From DATIRA01 sp964553405 (GTDB lineage: Bacteria > Pseudomonadota > Gammaproteobacteria > Steroidobacterales > Steroidobacteraceae), in the NCBI GenBank assembly GCA_964553405.1, contig CAZKLS010000005.1, positions 1-62,837 on the forward strand: 62,837 nt of DNA, written 5' to 3'. Below the pieces are notes generated by a model. It saw nothing but the letters and a program-made list of their open reading frames with translations. It did no database searches and had not been told where the DNA came from. Numbering within the stretch: the first letter of the stretch is position 1; each line of letters starts with the position of its first letter. Both the position numbers and the translations under genes were made by a program. Shown here in pieces: positions 9,022-16,620 of the stretch.

Positions 9022-9035
9022 GGCACGGAACGTGC
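9022..9035 (+). promoter_or_regulatory. Sigma54 -24/-12 promoter for glnK
   Basis: GGCACGGAACGTGC keeps the invariant GG and GC separated by exactly ten bases, and matches GGCACG of the -24 box. The -12 box reads GTGC instead of TTGC. The start would be near 9047, giving a leader of about 118 bases. The NtrC-like site upstream supports it. Confidence 0.5.
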
Positions 9036-9089
9036 ATGAGGAATCGGGACGGGTCCGCCGACGGGGCGGAACAGGGGCCGGGTCTCGGT

Positions 9090-9106
9090 TTCCACTAGCA
9101 GTGGAA
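9090..9106 (+). promoter_or_regulatory. Short hairpin in the glnK leader
   Basis: TTCCACT-AGC-AGTGGAA is a perfect 7-bp stem with a 3-base loop, 58 bases before the glnK start and inside the predicted transcript. Its role is unknown. It could instead be a protein-binding dyad. Confidence 0.3.
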
Positions 9107-9164
9107 TCGCAACCGGCTGCCGGAGAATCCGGAGCATATAGAAGAGACGAGGAGCCATAGCCCT

Positions 9165-9503
9165 ATGAAGCTGATCAGCGCAATCATCAAACCCTTCAAG
9201 CTGGACGACGTCCGCGCAGCCCTGTCGGAAATCGGCGTCTCCGGCATGACGGTGACGGAGGTGAAAGGCTTCGGGCGCCAACGTGGTCACACCGAGCTCT
9301 ACCGCGGAGCCGAGTACGTCGTGGACTTCGTTCCGAAGACCCGCATCGAGGTTGCGGTCAAGGACGGCATCGTGGATCAGGTGATCGAGGCCATCGTCGG
9401 CGCGGCCCGTACCGGTAAGGTCGGCGACGGCAAGATCTTCATCAGCGACGTCGAGCGCGCGATACGCATTCGTACCGGCGAGGCCGACGACCAGGCGCTC
9501 TGA
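9165..9503 (+). CDS. glnK: PII nitrogen-regulatory protein, GlnK type
   Basis: PII is a trimeric cytoplasmic sensor of 2-oxoglutarate, ATP/ADP and glutamine status that controls GlnE, NtrB and AmtB. The 112-residue product is full length. Tyr51, the uridylylation site, is present in the T-loop (RGAEYVVDF). The C-terminal IRIRTGEADDQAL is the GlnK-type ending. GAGGAG lies 8-10 bases before the ATG. No amtB follows, so GlnK rather than GlnB is assigned from the C-terminus and the sigma54/NtrC-like promoter. Confidence 0.9.
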   Translation: MKLISAIIKPFKLDDVRAALSEIGVSGMTVTEVKGFGRQRGHTELYRGAEYVVDFVPKTRIEVAVKDGIVDQVIEAIVGAARTGKVGDGKIFISDVERAIRIRTGEADDQAL

Positions 9504-9562
9504 CCGGGGACGCAGGAGCGCTCCGGATCGAGGACCCGGCGGCCTGAAGGGGCCGAGGCCCG

Positions 9563-9931
9563 ATGGCCGACCCGCTGCAGAACGCAATCGAGACCCTGCG
9601 GATCGGCCGCCAGCGGCGGCACGTGTTCCTGTGCGTCGCCGGCAAGTGCGCCCCGAGCGCGCGTGCGCTGCAGAGCTGGGAGTACCTGAAGCTGCGGCTG
9701 CGGCAACTCGGCCTGCAGGACGCGGACGGCGGCGTGCTCCGGACCAAGGCGGAGTGCCTGCGGATCTGCGCCCGGGGGCCTGTCGCAGTCGTCTACCCCG
9801 ACGGCATCTGGTACCGGGAATGCACGCCCGCCAATCTCGAGCGGATCATCACCGAGCACCTGGTTGGTGGCCAGCCCGTCGCGGACCTGGTGATCGCGGA
9901 AGCGCCGCTTGAGGAAGGGGATAGCGAATAG
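9563..9931 (+). CDS. Thioredoxin-like [2Fe-2S] ferredoxin
   Basis: A 122-residue protein of the thioredoxin-fold ferredoxin family (COG3411 type). Four cysteines are placed to bind a [2Fe-2S] cluster: Cys24, Cys29, Cys65 and Cys69, the last two in the typical ECLRICARGPVAVVYPDG context. It sits 59 bases after glnK in the same direction. The last codons run into the repeat element that starts at 9918, so the C-terminal acidic tail may be shaped by that insertion. The electron partner is unknown. Confidence 0.82.
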   Translation: MADPLQNAIETLRIGRQRRHVFLCVAGKCAPSARALQSWEYLKLRLRQLGLQDADGGVLRTKAECLRICARGPVAVVYPDGIWYRECTPANLERIITEHLVGGQPVADLVIAEAPLEEGDSE

Positions 9932-10050
9932 TGACTAGTGAATAGTGAATAGCGGGTAGTGACGAGCCAGGAACGCCCGAATCTCCACCGTCCGGCTATC
10001 CGCTAGTCCCCAGTCACTATCCGCTACCCGCTATTCACTATCCGCTATCC
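9918..10050. repeat. Intergenic dyad of degenerate ATAGTGA-type heptamer repeats
   Basis: The left arm (about 9918-9963) is built from near-tandem copies of ATAGTGA/ATAGCGG. The right arm (about 9995-10050) is the reverse complement, ending CACTATCCGCTATCC against the left GGATAGCGAATAGTG. The two arms could fold into a long imperfect hairpin. The base composition (A+T-rich TAGTGAATAG units) contrasts with the surrounding GC-rich DNA. It resembles the short palindromic intergenic repeats scattered in many GC-rich proteobacteria, and overlaps the 3' end of the ferredoxin gene. Confidence 0.7.
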
Positions 10051-10085
10051 TTCCGCCCTACCCCCTAACCACTATCCCCTTCCCC

Positions 10086-11060
10086 ATGCCCTACGCCATC
10101 CGCATCCACAGCTTCGGCGGTCCCGAGGTCATGCAGTGGGAGCCCGTCGGGGCCGTCGAGCCGGGTCCGAACGAGGTCCGGGTCCGCCATACGGCCATCG
10201 GGCTCAATTTCATCGACGTTTACGAGCGCACCGGGCTGTATCCGAACCCGTTGCCGACCGGCCTCGGCCGCGAGGCGGCGGGGGTCGTCGTCGCGACCGG
10301 CGCCAGGGTGACGGGCCTGCGGGAAGGCGACCGCGTCGGGTACTTCTCCGGCGAGCCGGGTACCTATGCGGAGGAACGCATCGTCGCGGCGGACCGCCTG
10401 ATCAAGATCCCCGAAGGCGTCAGCGATCGCCTCGCGGCTGCAGCCATGCTGAAGGGCCTCACGGCACAGTTCCTGCTGCGGCGCACGTACCGGGTCAAGC
10501 GCGGCACTGTCGCGGTGATCCATGCAGCCGCTGGTGGCGTCGGCATGATCGCGACCCAGTGGGCCAACCGGCTCGGCGCGACCGTGATCGGTGTGGTCGG
10601 CAGCGACGCCAAGGCCGAAGTGGCCCGCCGTCACGGCTGTCACCACGTTCTGGTCCTCGGCCAGCACGAGCTTCCCGCCGCCGTCCGCAAGCTGACGCGC
10701 GGGCTCGGCGCGCACGTGGTCTACGACTCGGTGGGCAAGGACACGTTCTTCGACTCGCTCGACTGCCTGCGACCCCTCGGGATGATGGTGAGCTACGGCA
10801 ACGCGTCCGGGCCGGTCCCGGCGATCCAGCCGCTCGAACTGGCCAGGCGGGGTTCGCTGTTCCTGACGCGTCCGACCTTGTTCCATTACGCGGCCAGGCG
10901 CGCGGACCTGCAGCGCGGGGCGAAGGAGCTCTTCGAAGCCGTCGGCAGCGGCGCGGTGCGCATCGAGGTCGGACAGACCTATCCGCTGCGTGACGTGGCG
11001 CAGGCGCACCGTGACCTGGAGGGCCGCCGTACGGTGGGTTCGACCGTGCTGCTGCCCTGA
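10086..11060 (+). CDS. qor: NADPH:quinone oxidoreductase, zeta-crystallin type
   Basis: A 324-residue medium-chain dehydrogenase/reductase without zinc. The quinone-reductase signature is visible: GLNFIDVYERTGLYP near residue 38, GLGREAAGVV, and the NADPH-binding AAAGGVGMIATQWA near residue 147. It catalyses one-electron quinone reduction or enone reduction with NADPH. The ATG lies about 35 bases after the intergenic repeat. No Shine-Dalgarno stronger than C-rich sequence is seen, so the message start is unclear. Confidence 0.93.
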   Translation: MPYAIRIHSFGGPEVMQWEPVGAVEPGPNEVRVRHTAIGLNFIDVYERTGLYPNPLPTGLGREAAGVVVATGARVTGLREGDRVGYFSGEPGTYAEERIVAADRLIKIPEGVSDRLAAAAMLKGLTAQFLLRRTYRVKRGTVAVIHAAAGGVGMIATQWANRLGATVIGVVGSDAKAEVARRHGCHHVLVLGQHELPAAVRKLTRGLGAHVVYDSVGKDTFFDSLDCLRPLGMMVSYGNASGPVPAIQPLELARRGSLFLTRPTLFHYAARRADLQRGAKELFEAVGSGAVRIEVGQTYPLRDVAQAHRDLEGRRTVGSTVLLP

Positions 11061-11080
11061 AACCCGGGCGCGCCCGGTCG

Positions 11081-12757
11081 ATGGGCTCCGCACGAGGCAT
11101 TCCGCTCGCGATGTGGCTGGCGCTCGGCTGCGCGGCTGCGGCGCCGGCCCAGCAGCACGCGGCCGCCGATCACTCTGCAGGCCCGTCCGGTCCGGCTGTT
11201 GCCACCCCGCTGCCCTCGGCCGGAGAGCTCGAGGCGCTCGGGGCCGTGATCGGCCGGATACGCGTCGTGCCCGGCGAGATTTTCGACACCCGCATCGCCG
11301 GCGAAAGCGGCTGGTTGTACCGGACGGCGAACAAGCTGCACATCAGGACGCGCCCGTCGATCATCCGCGAGCAACTGCTGTTTGCGAGTGGCGAGCCCTA
11401 CCGCCAGCGGCTGATCGAAGAGACCGAGCGGCTGCTGCGGGCCAACGACTATCTCTACGACGCCACGATCGTTCCGGTCGCGTTCGACGGCCGGACCGTG
11501 GATCTCGAGGTCCGGACGCGCGACGTCTGGACACTGAATCCGGGAGTCAGTTTCAGTCGCGAGGGCGGCAAGAACCAGTTCGGCGCGCAGCTCGAGGAGC
11601 AGAACCTGCTCGGCACCGGACAGCAGCTGAAGTTCGAATGGAACAGCGACGTGGACCGCGAGTCGCTGTCGCTCACGTTCTTCGACCCGCACTTCCTCGA
11701 CGGCTTCACCCGGTTCGAGCTCAGCTACGTCGATTCCGACGACGGCCAGACCAGGGTCCTGCGGCTCGAGCGCCCGTTCTATGCGCTGGACACGCGGCGG
11801 GCCGCGGGCCTGCGCCTCGGCGACAACGAACGGGTCGACTCCCGATATGTGCTCGGCAAGCGCGTCGGCGAGTTCGAGCACCGCGCCGAGTATCACCAGA
11901 TTTACGCGGGGCGCTCCGACGGGCTGCGCGCGTCCGAGGTCGCGCGGTGGACCTACGGGCTCACGTATCACCGCGACCGCTTCGCGCCGGTCCCGGATGA
12001 GCCGCTCGGCGGCCCGTTGCCCGAAGACCGCGAGCTGCTGTACCCGTGGCTGGGCCTCGAGTACATCCAGGACCGTTACCAGGAGCGGCGCAACCTCGAC
12101 CAGATCCGCAGGACCGAGGACGTGCTGGTGGGGCTGCGGGCTTCGGCGCGGCTCGGGCTGGCCGCGGACGGGCTCGGTTCGGACCGGAACGCGCTGGTCG
12201 TGGGGGCCGCGATCCAGGATGGCGCGGACCTCAGTCCCGGGCACTCAGTATTCGGGCATGCGTCGGTTTCCGGCCGGCTCGAGGATGACGGCATCCGCAA
12301 CGGGGTGTTGAGCGCGGCGGGCCGCTACTACCGGCAGACCAGCAGGCGCAGCAAGTTCTATGCGAGCGCGTCTGGCACGCTCACCGACCACCTCGACGAG
12401 GAACTGCAGCTGCTGCTCGGCGGCGACAGCGGGCTCCGCGGCTATCCGCTGCGCTACCAGGCCGGGACGGCGCGCGCACTGCTGACGCTCGAGCAGCGCT
12501 ACTACACGGACTGGTATCCGTTCCGGCTGTTCCACGTCGGCGGCGCCGCGTTCTTCGACGTGGGACGGACCTGGGGCCGCGACGTGACGGGCGCCGGGAG
12601 CCTGGGATGGCTCAAGGACGCCGGCATCGGCCTGCGACTCGGCTCGAGCCGGTCTTCGTTCGGCAACGTGATACACGTCGACCTCGCCTTTCCGCTCGAC
12701 GGCGACGAGTCGATCGACTCGGTGCAGCTGCTGGTCGAGACCAAGGGGAGTTTCTGA
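11081..12757 (+). CDS. BamA/TamA-family outer-membrane beta-barrel protein
   Basis: A 558-residue exported protein: signal peptide (about 1-24, ending APAQQ), a spacer, one POTRA-like domain (about residues 95-150; IREQLLFASGEPYRQRLIEETERLLRAN region) and a C-terminal 16-strand Omp85-type barrel. The strand-rich repeats end with the Omp85 signature GGDSGLRGYP and a final strand closing in aromatic Phe. One POTRA is fewer than BamA (five) or TamA (three), so it is neither of those. Known relatives work in outer-membrane protein insertion or secretion, but no partner is adjacent. It starts 20 bases after qor. Confidence 0.85.
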   Translation: MGSARGIPLAMWLALGCAAAAPAQQHAAADHSAGPSGPAVATPLPSAGELEALGAVIGRIRVVPGEIFDTRIAGESGWLYRTANKLHIRTRPSIIREQLLFASGEPYRQRLIEETERLLRANDYLYDATIVPVAFDGRTVDLEVRTRDVWTLNPGVSFSREGGKNQFGAQLEEQNLLGTGQQLKFEWNSDVDRESLSLTFFDPHFLDGFTRFELSYVDSDDGQTRVLRLERPFYALDTRRAAGLRLGDNERVDSRYVLGKRVGEFEHRAEYHQIYAGRSDGLRASEVARWTYGLTYHRDRFAPVPDEPLGGPLPEDRELLYPWLGLEYIQDRYQERRNLDQIRRTEDVLVGLRASARLGLAADGLGSDRNALVVGAAIQDGADLSPGHSVFGHASVSGRLEDDGIRNGVLSAAGRYYRQTSRRSKFYASASGTLTDHLDEELQLLLGGDSGLRGYPLRYQAGTARALLTLEQRYYTDWYPFRLFHVGGAAFFDVGRTWGRDVTGAGSLGWLKDAGIGLRLGSSRSSFGNVIHVDLAFPLDGDESIDSVQLLVETKGSF

Positions 12758-12773
12758 GCAGCGGCGCGGCGGC

Positions 12774-13289
12774 CTAGGACTCGACCGCGATCCAGTCCAC
12801 CAGCAGCTCGAACGGACCCGCCTGCTTGTCGCTGATCATCAGTCCGAGCGTGCGTATCCGGGCGGGATCGAGTGCGGGAGCGTCGCGCAGATCGCGGCCG
12901 CGGAACGTGGCGATGAACCCGTCGACGGGCAGCCGCAGCTCGACCCAGTCCCCGGCCGGTGGCTGAAAGCGCGCCTGGTACTGTGCGCCGTCGAAGGCGT
13001 CGTCGGTGCGCAGCGTGAGCTTGTAGTGCTTGCCGTCGCCCTTGACGCGCATCAGGATCGACCGCGCCCCGGACGTGTTCCATGCGCGCGGCTCGCTGCG
13101 CACCGAGGCGAAACCGCCGCCACGGGCCAGCGAGACCTCGCCACGGAACGCGGCGACCCCGGGCCCGGCCGGCTCGAACCGGCTGCGCGACACGCCACCC
13201 ATCACGACGTCGTCGATCGGGTGGAACAGCGCGATCTCGGCCGGATCCTCGAAGTCCAGCAGCAGCTTGACCTGCGGGTCGGTGTCCAT
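12774..13289 (-). CDS. CIA30-family (complex I intermediate-associated) protein
   Basis: A 171-residue beta-sandwich protein with the CIA30/NDUFAF1-like pattern: LLLDFEDP, DDVVMGGVSRSRF, FRGEVSL-GGGFASVR and a closing SDKQAGPFELLVDWI. Mitochondrial relatives assist complex I assembly; bacterial ones are uncharacterised. The ATG at 13289 begins directly at the domain. The frame continues upstream as a typical signal peptide (ALRLALLLVQLGTVAFA), so a non-ATG start near the end of the alcohol dehydrogenase gene, giving an exported protein, is quite likely. Confidence 0.8.
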   Translation of the reverse strand: MDTDPQVKLLLDFEDPAEIALFHPIDDVVMGGVSRSRFEPAGPGVAAFRGEVSLARGGGFASVRSEPRAWNTSGARSILMRVKGDGKHYKLTLRTDDAFDGAQYQARFQPPAGDWVELRLPVDGFIATFRGRDLRDAPALDPARIRTLGLMISDKQAGPFELLVDWIAVES

Positions 13290-13342
13290 CGCGAACGCCA
13301 CCGTGCCGAGCTGGACCAGCAGCAGTGCCAGCCGCAGCGCGC

Positions 13343-14467
13343 TCAGAGCTCGACGACCTGGCGGATCGAGTCGCCGGCCGCGAGCCGGTCGAAGGCCGCG
13401 TTGATGTCGTCGAGGGCGATGCGCTCGCTCAACAGCCGGTCCACCGGCAGTCGCCCGGCGCGATACCAGCCGATGAACCGCGGGATGTCGCGGGCCGGCA
13501 CGCAGCTGCCGAGGTAGCTGCCCTTGATGGTCCGCTCCTCCGCGACGAGTCCCGTGTGGGGCAACGTGAACTGCTGGCCGGGATGCGGCAGGCCGGCGCT
13601 CACGGTCGTGCCGCCCCGGCGGGTGACGCGGTAGGCGAGCTCGAAGGCACGCGGCGACCCCGCCATTTCGAAGGCGTAGGCGACGCCGCCGCGGGTCAGC
13701 TCGCGTATCTGCTCCGCGCAGTCCGGATCGTCCGCCTCGATCGTCGCGGTCGCGCCGAGTTGCGTCGCGACGGCGAGCTTGGCGGGGTTCAGGTCCACCG
13801 CGATGATCTGCTCGGCCTGCATCGCCTTTGCGCCGAGCACGGCAGCGAGCCCCACGCCGCCGAGCCCGATCACCGCGACCGACGACCCGGCCGTCATCGC
13901 GGCGGTGTTGACGACCGCGCCGACCCCGGTGATCACCGCGCAGCCGAACAGCGCCGCCTCGGCGAACGGCAGGTCCGCGTCCACCCGCACCAGCGAGTTG
14001 CGCGCCATCGTGGCGTGCTCGGCGAAACCGGAAACGCCCAGGTGGTGGTTGAGCTCGCCGCGCGCATCGTGCAGCCGGCGTCCGCCCCGCAGCAGCGTGC
14101 CGCTCGTGTTCGAAGCGAGGCCGGGTTCGCACAATGCCGGGCGTCCGGAGGCGCAGGGCACGCAGTGACCGCAGCTCGGGACGAACGAGGCGACCACGTG
14201 ATCGCCGACGGCGAGGTCGGTGACGTCCGAGCCCAGCGCTTCGACGATGCCGGCCGCCTCGTGCCCGAGCACCATCGGCAGCGGGCGCGGCCGGTTGCCG
14301 TCGATCACCGACAGGTCCGAGTGGCAGAGACCGGCCGCCCGAACCCGCACCAGCACCTCGCTGCGACCCGGAGGGTCGAGCTCGATTTCCTCGATCCGCA
14401 GCGGTCTCGACTCGGCGTACGGCGCCGACCGGCCCATCTCGCGAAGTACCGCCGCTCTGGTCTTCAT
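13343..14467 (-). CDS. Zinc-dependent class III-like alcohol dehydrogenase
   Basis: A 374-residue MDR-family dehydrogenase. The catalytic zinc site begins GLCHSDLSVIDG, the GHEAAGIVEALG block follows, and the structural zinc lobe keeps its cysteines (CGHCVPCASGRPALC). The NAD-binding motif GLGGVGLAAV sits near residue 200. Length and motif order match the AdhC/FrmA-like family of NAD-dependent alcohol dehydrogenases; the substrate is unknown. It is upstream of the CIA30 gene on the same strand, with about 50 bases between them. It is divergent from the thioesterase gene. Confidence 0.92.
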   Translation of the reverse strand: MKTRAAVLREMGRSAPYAESRPLRIEEIELDPPGRSEVLVRVRAAGLCHSDLSVIDGNRPRPLPMVLGHEAAGIVEALGSDVTDLAVGDHVVASFVPSCGHCVPCASGRPALCEPGLASNTSGTLLRGGRRLHDARGELNHHLGVSGFAEHATMARNSLVRVDADLPFAEAALFGCAVITGVGAVVNTAAMTAGSSVAVIGLGGVGLAAVLGAKAMQAEQIIAVDLNPAKLAVATQLGATATIEADDPDCAEQIRELTRGGVAYAFEMAGSPRAFELAYRVTRRGGTTVSAGLPHPGQQFTLPHTGLVAEERTIKGSYLGSCVPARDIPRFIGWYRAGRLPVDRLLSERIALDDINAAFDRLAAGDSIRQVVEL

Positions 14468-14594
14468 GCCTGCCTCGCGTCTGCTCGAAGCCGCCGAGTG
14501 TAGGCCGACCGCGATTGCGCTGCCACGGCTGCGAATCGCGCGGTCGGTGGCGGCCTGCTAGTCTCTCGGTCCCCGAGGGCGCGGAGGAAGGCGG

Positions 14595-15068
14595 GTGCAG
14601 CAGCAGGACGGAACGCAGGCGCTGCCGAGTGTCCGGAGCGAATTCCCGGTCCTGCGCAGCATCACGACGCGCTGGATGGACAACGACCATTACGGTCACG
14701 TCAACAACGTCGTCTATTACTCGTATTTCGACACGGCCGTGAACGGCTACCTGATCGAGGCCAGCGGCACGGACATCCGGGAGCTGCCGGCGATCGGCAT
14801 CGTCGCGGAGACCAGTTGCCGGTTCCTGCGGGAACTGTCGTTTCCGGAGACGGTGCACGCGGGGCTCGCGCTGGAGCGTCTCGGCAATTCGAGCGTCGTC
14901 TACCGGATCGGCCTGTTCCGCGACCAGGACCAGGAGCCCGCCGCGCTCGGTCGCTTCGTCCACGTCTACGTGGACGCCGGGACGCGTCGCCCGGTGCCCG
15001 TGCCCGAGAGCATCCGCGCGGCGCTGGCCGCGCTCGAGCCGGCCCGGGCGCCCGCGAAGGCCGGCTGA
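14595..15068 (+). CDS. Acyl-CoA thioesterase, hotdog fold (4HBT/YbgC-like)
   Basis: A 157-residue single hotdog domain. The 4-hydroxybenzoyl-CoA thioesterase signature DNDHYGHVNNVVYYSYFDTA, with its catalytic Asp, is seen near residues 28-47. The start is GTG at 14595, because GGAGGAAGG lies just upstream and the next ATG would remove the first strand. It hydrolyses acyl-CoA thioesters; the substrate chain is not predictable. The SDR gene follows after 27 bases, suggesting one operon. Confidence 0.87.
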   Translation: MQQQDGTQALPSVRSEFPVLRSITTRWMDNDHYGHVNNVVYYSYFDTAVNGYLIEASGTDIRELPAIGIVAETSCRFLRELSFPETVHAGLALERLGNSSVVYRIGLFRDQDQEPAALGRFVHVYVDAGTRRPVPVPESIRAALAALEPARAPAKAG

Positions 15069-15095
15069 CGCACCGGCGGCAGGACTGGAGCACGC

Positions 15096-15863
15096 ATGAC
15101 GAAATCCATTTTCATCACGGGTGCGGCCGCCGGCATCGGTGCCGAGGCCGCGCGACTGTTCCTGCGCAAGGGCTGGCGGGTCTGCGCCTCGGACCGGGAC
15201 GCCGCGGCACTCGAACGGTTGCGGCGGGAAGCCGGATCCGAACACCTGGACTGCCAGGTCGCGGACGTACGCGACCGCGCGGCGGTCGAGCGCGCGATCG
15301 ACGCGTTCGCCGAGGGCGCGGGCGGCCGGCTGGACGCGGTCTTCGCGAACGCCGGAGTGCTCTTCATGGGACCGCACGAGGAGATCACGCGCGAGCAGAA
15401 GGACCTGCTCGTGGACGTGAACGTGCGCGGCGTCGTCAACACGATCGACGCGGCGTTTCGCTGGCTCAGGCAGACGCCCGGCTCGCACGTCGTCGCGATG
15501 GCCTCGACCTCGGCCGAGTACGGCACGCCGCAGCACGCCGTGTACAGCGCGACCAAGTTCTTCGTCCGCGGCCTGACCGAGGCGCTGAACATCGAGTGGG
15601 CGCGCCACGACATCAACGTCTCAGCGATCTATGTGGCCTACGTCAGGACGGGCATGGTGCTGGACGCGGCCGTGAAGCCCGCATCCATCGAGACGCTCGG
15701 CGTCAAGGTCGGTCCGGAACAGGTCGCCGAGGCCGTCTGGAACGCGGTGCACGGGCGGCGCTCTCACTGGCGGGTGGGCGGCGACGCCCGGGCGTTGAAC
15801 CTGGTCGTGCGCCTGCTCGGCCCGCGCTCGGCGCCGGTGATCCGGCGCATCATGCGGCTCTAG
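15096..15863 (+). CDS. Short-chain dehydrogenase/reductase
   Basis: A 255-residue classical SDR. The cofactor motif TGAAAGIGAEAA (TGxxxGIG) is at residues 8-15, NAG appears in FANAGVLF, and the active site has Ser in MASTSAEYG and YSATK. The Asp in CASDRD suggests NAD(H) preference. The C-terminus is extended and basic. It probably forms an operon with the upstream thioesterase. The substrate is unknown. It converges on ilvH. Confidence 0.9.
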   Translation: MTKSIFITGAAAGIGAEAARLFLRKGWRVCASDRDAAALERLRREAGSEHLDCQVADVRDRAAVERAIDAFAEGAGGRLDAVFANAGVLFMGPHEEITREQKDLLVDVNVRGVVNTIDAAFRWLRQTPGSHVVAMASTSAEYGTPQHAVYSATKFFVRGLTEALNIEWARHDINVSAIYVAYVRTGMVLDAAVKPASIETLGVKVGPEQVAEAVWNAVHGRRSHWRVGGDARALNLVVRLLGPRSAPVIRRIMRL

Positions 15864-15870
15864 CCGCAGG

Positions 15871-15895
15871 CCGCCCGGCGCGTGCGTGCGGGCGG
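15871..15895. terminator. GC hairpin between convergent SDR and ilvH genes
   Basis: CCGCCCG (15871-15877) pairs with CGGGCGG (15889-15895). It lies between two convergent stop codons and could serve both strands. No U-run is seen, so support is modest. Confidence 0.35.
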
Positions 15896-15906
15896 GTCGC
15901 CGCCGG

Positions 15907-16410
15907 CTACTGCTCGAGGATCTCGCGGCCCTTCTGGATCGCCAGCGCGCCGCTGCGGACCACTTCGAGCACCTCGCCGCGATTGCCGACGCTGGCGATG
16001 AAGTTGTTCAACTCGGCCTCGCTGCTGGTGAGCTCGATCGTGAAGCTGTCGGCCGAGTCCCAGAGCACGCGTCCACCGGCCTTCTGCGTCGCCGACCACA
16101 ACGCGCCGACCTGTGTCGGCCTGGCCTTGACCTTGATCAGCAGCAGCTCGCGCTCGAAGTGCTCTTCCCGGGTGATGTCCTCGACGTCCACCACGTCGAC
16201 GAGCTTGAGCAGCTGGTTGGAGATCTGCTGTATGACCGGCTCGTCGCCGGTGGTCACCAGCGTCAGGCGCGAGACGGCCGGATCGTCGGTCGGCGCGACG
16301 CTGAGGGACTCGATGTTGTAGCCCCGGGTCGAGAACATGCCCGCCACCCGGGTGAGCGCGCCCACCTCGTTCTGCAGGGTCACCGAGATGATGTGTCGCA
16401 TGCGCTTCAC
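15907..16410 (-). CDS. ilvH: Acetolactate synthase small (regulatory) subunit
   Basis: The regulatory subunit that activates acetohydroxyacid synthase and confers valine feedback inhibition. 167 residues: an N-terminal ACT domain (RHIISVTLQNEVGALTRVAGMFSTRGYNIESL) and a C-terminal ALS_ss domain with the conserved CT motifs. The GTG at 16410 has GGAG six bases upstream; an ATG three codons later is also possible. Unusually, it is not downstream of ilvB but divergent from it across about 210 bases. Confidence 0.95.
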   Translation of the reverse strand: MKRMRHIISVTLQNEVGALTRVAGMFSTRGYNIESLSVAPTDDPAVSRLTLVTTGDEPVIQQISNQLLKLVDVVDVEDITREEHFERELLLIKVKARPTQVGALWSATQKAGGRVLWDSADSFTIELTSSEAELNNFIASVGNRGEVLEVVRSGALAIQKGREILEQ

Positions 16411-16572
16411 GTTGGACTCCCGCCGCGCCGGTTCGCGCGACTGACTGTTGGTTAACTCACTGTTTCGATAATAGTTTCATCGCGTTCCGAACGCAGTGGC
16501 CAGGCGCTCGATCCGACCGGCCGTCCCCGGATCGCTCTGATGGACGCATGCTATAGGGTGCTGCTAGTCTCC

Positions 16573-16585
16573 GTTGCAGTGCAAC
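16573..16585. promoter_or_regulatory. 13-bp perfect palindrome in the ilvB leader
   Basis: GTTGCA-G-TGCAAC lies 36 bases before the ilvB start and about 15 bases downstream of a TATAGG -10-like sequence (16552-16557), so a bound protein would cover the start region. It shares the TGCAGTGCA core with the ccoN palindrome. Confidence 0.45.
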
Positions 16586-16620
16586 ATCAGATTGCGCGAG
16601 ACCTCGCGGAGGACCCTCTA

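Noticed and set aside
12774..15608. A 944-codon open frame on the minus strand spanning CIA30, ADH and beyond
   Set aside because: Only its last 171 codons match a family (CIA30). The rest is Arg/Gly-rich and antisense to or out of frame with well-supported genes; open frames are common in GC-rich DNA.
16540..16620. Possible branched-chain leader peptide (RVLLVSVAV) upstream of ilvB
   Set aside because: In frame with ilvB, overlaps a -10-like sequence, and no attenuator hairpin pair with a U-run was seen.
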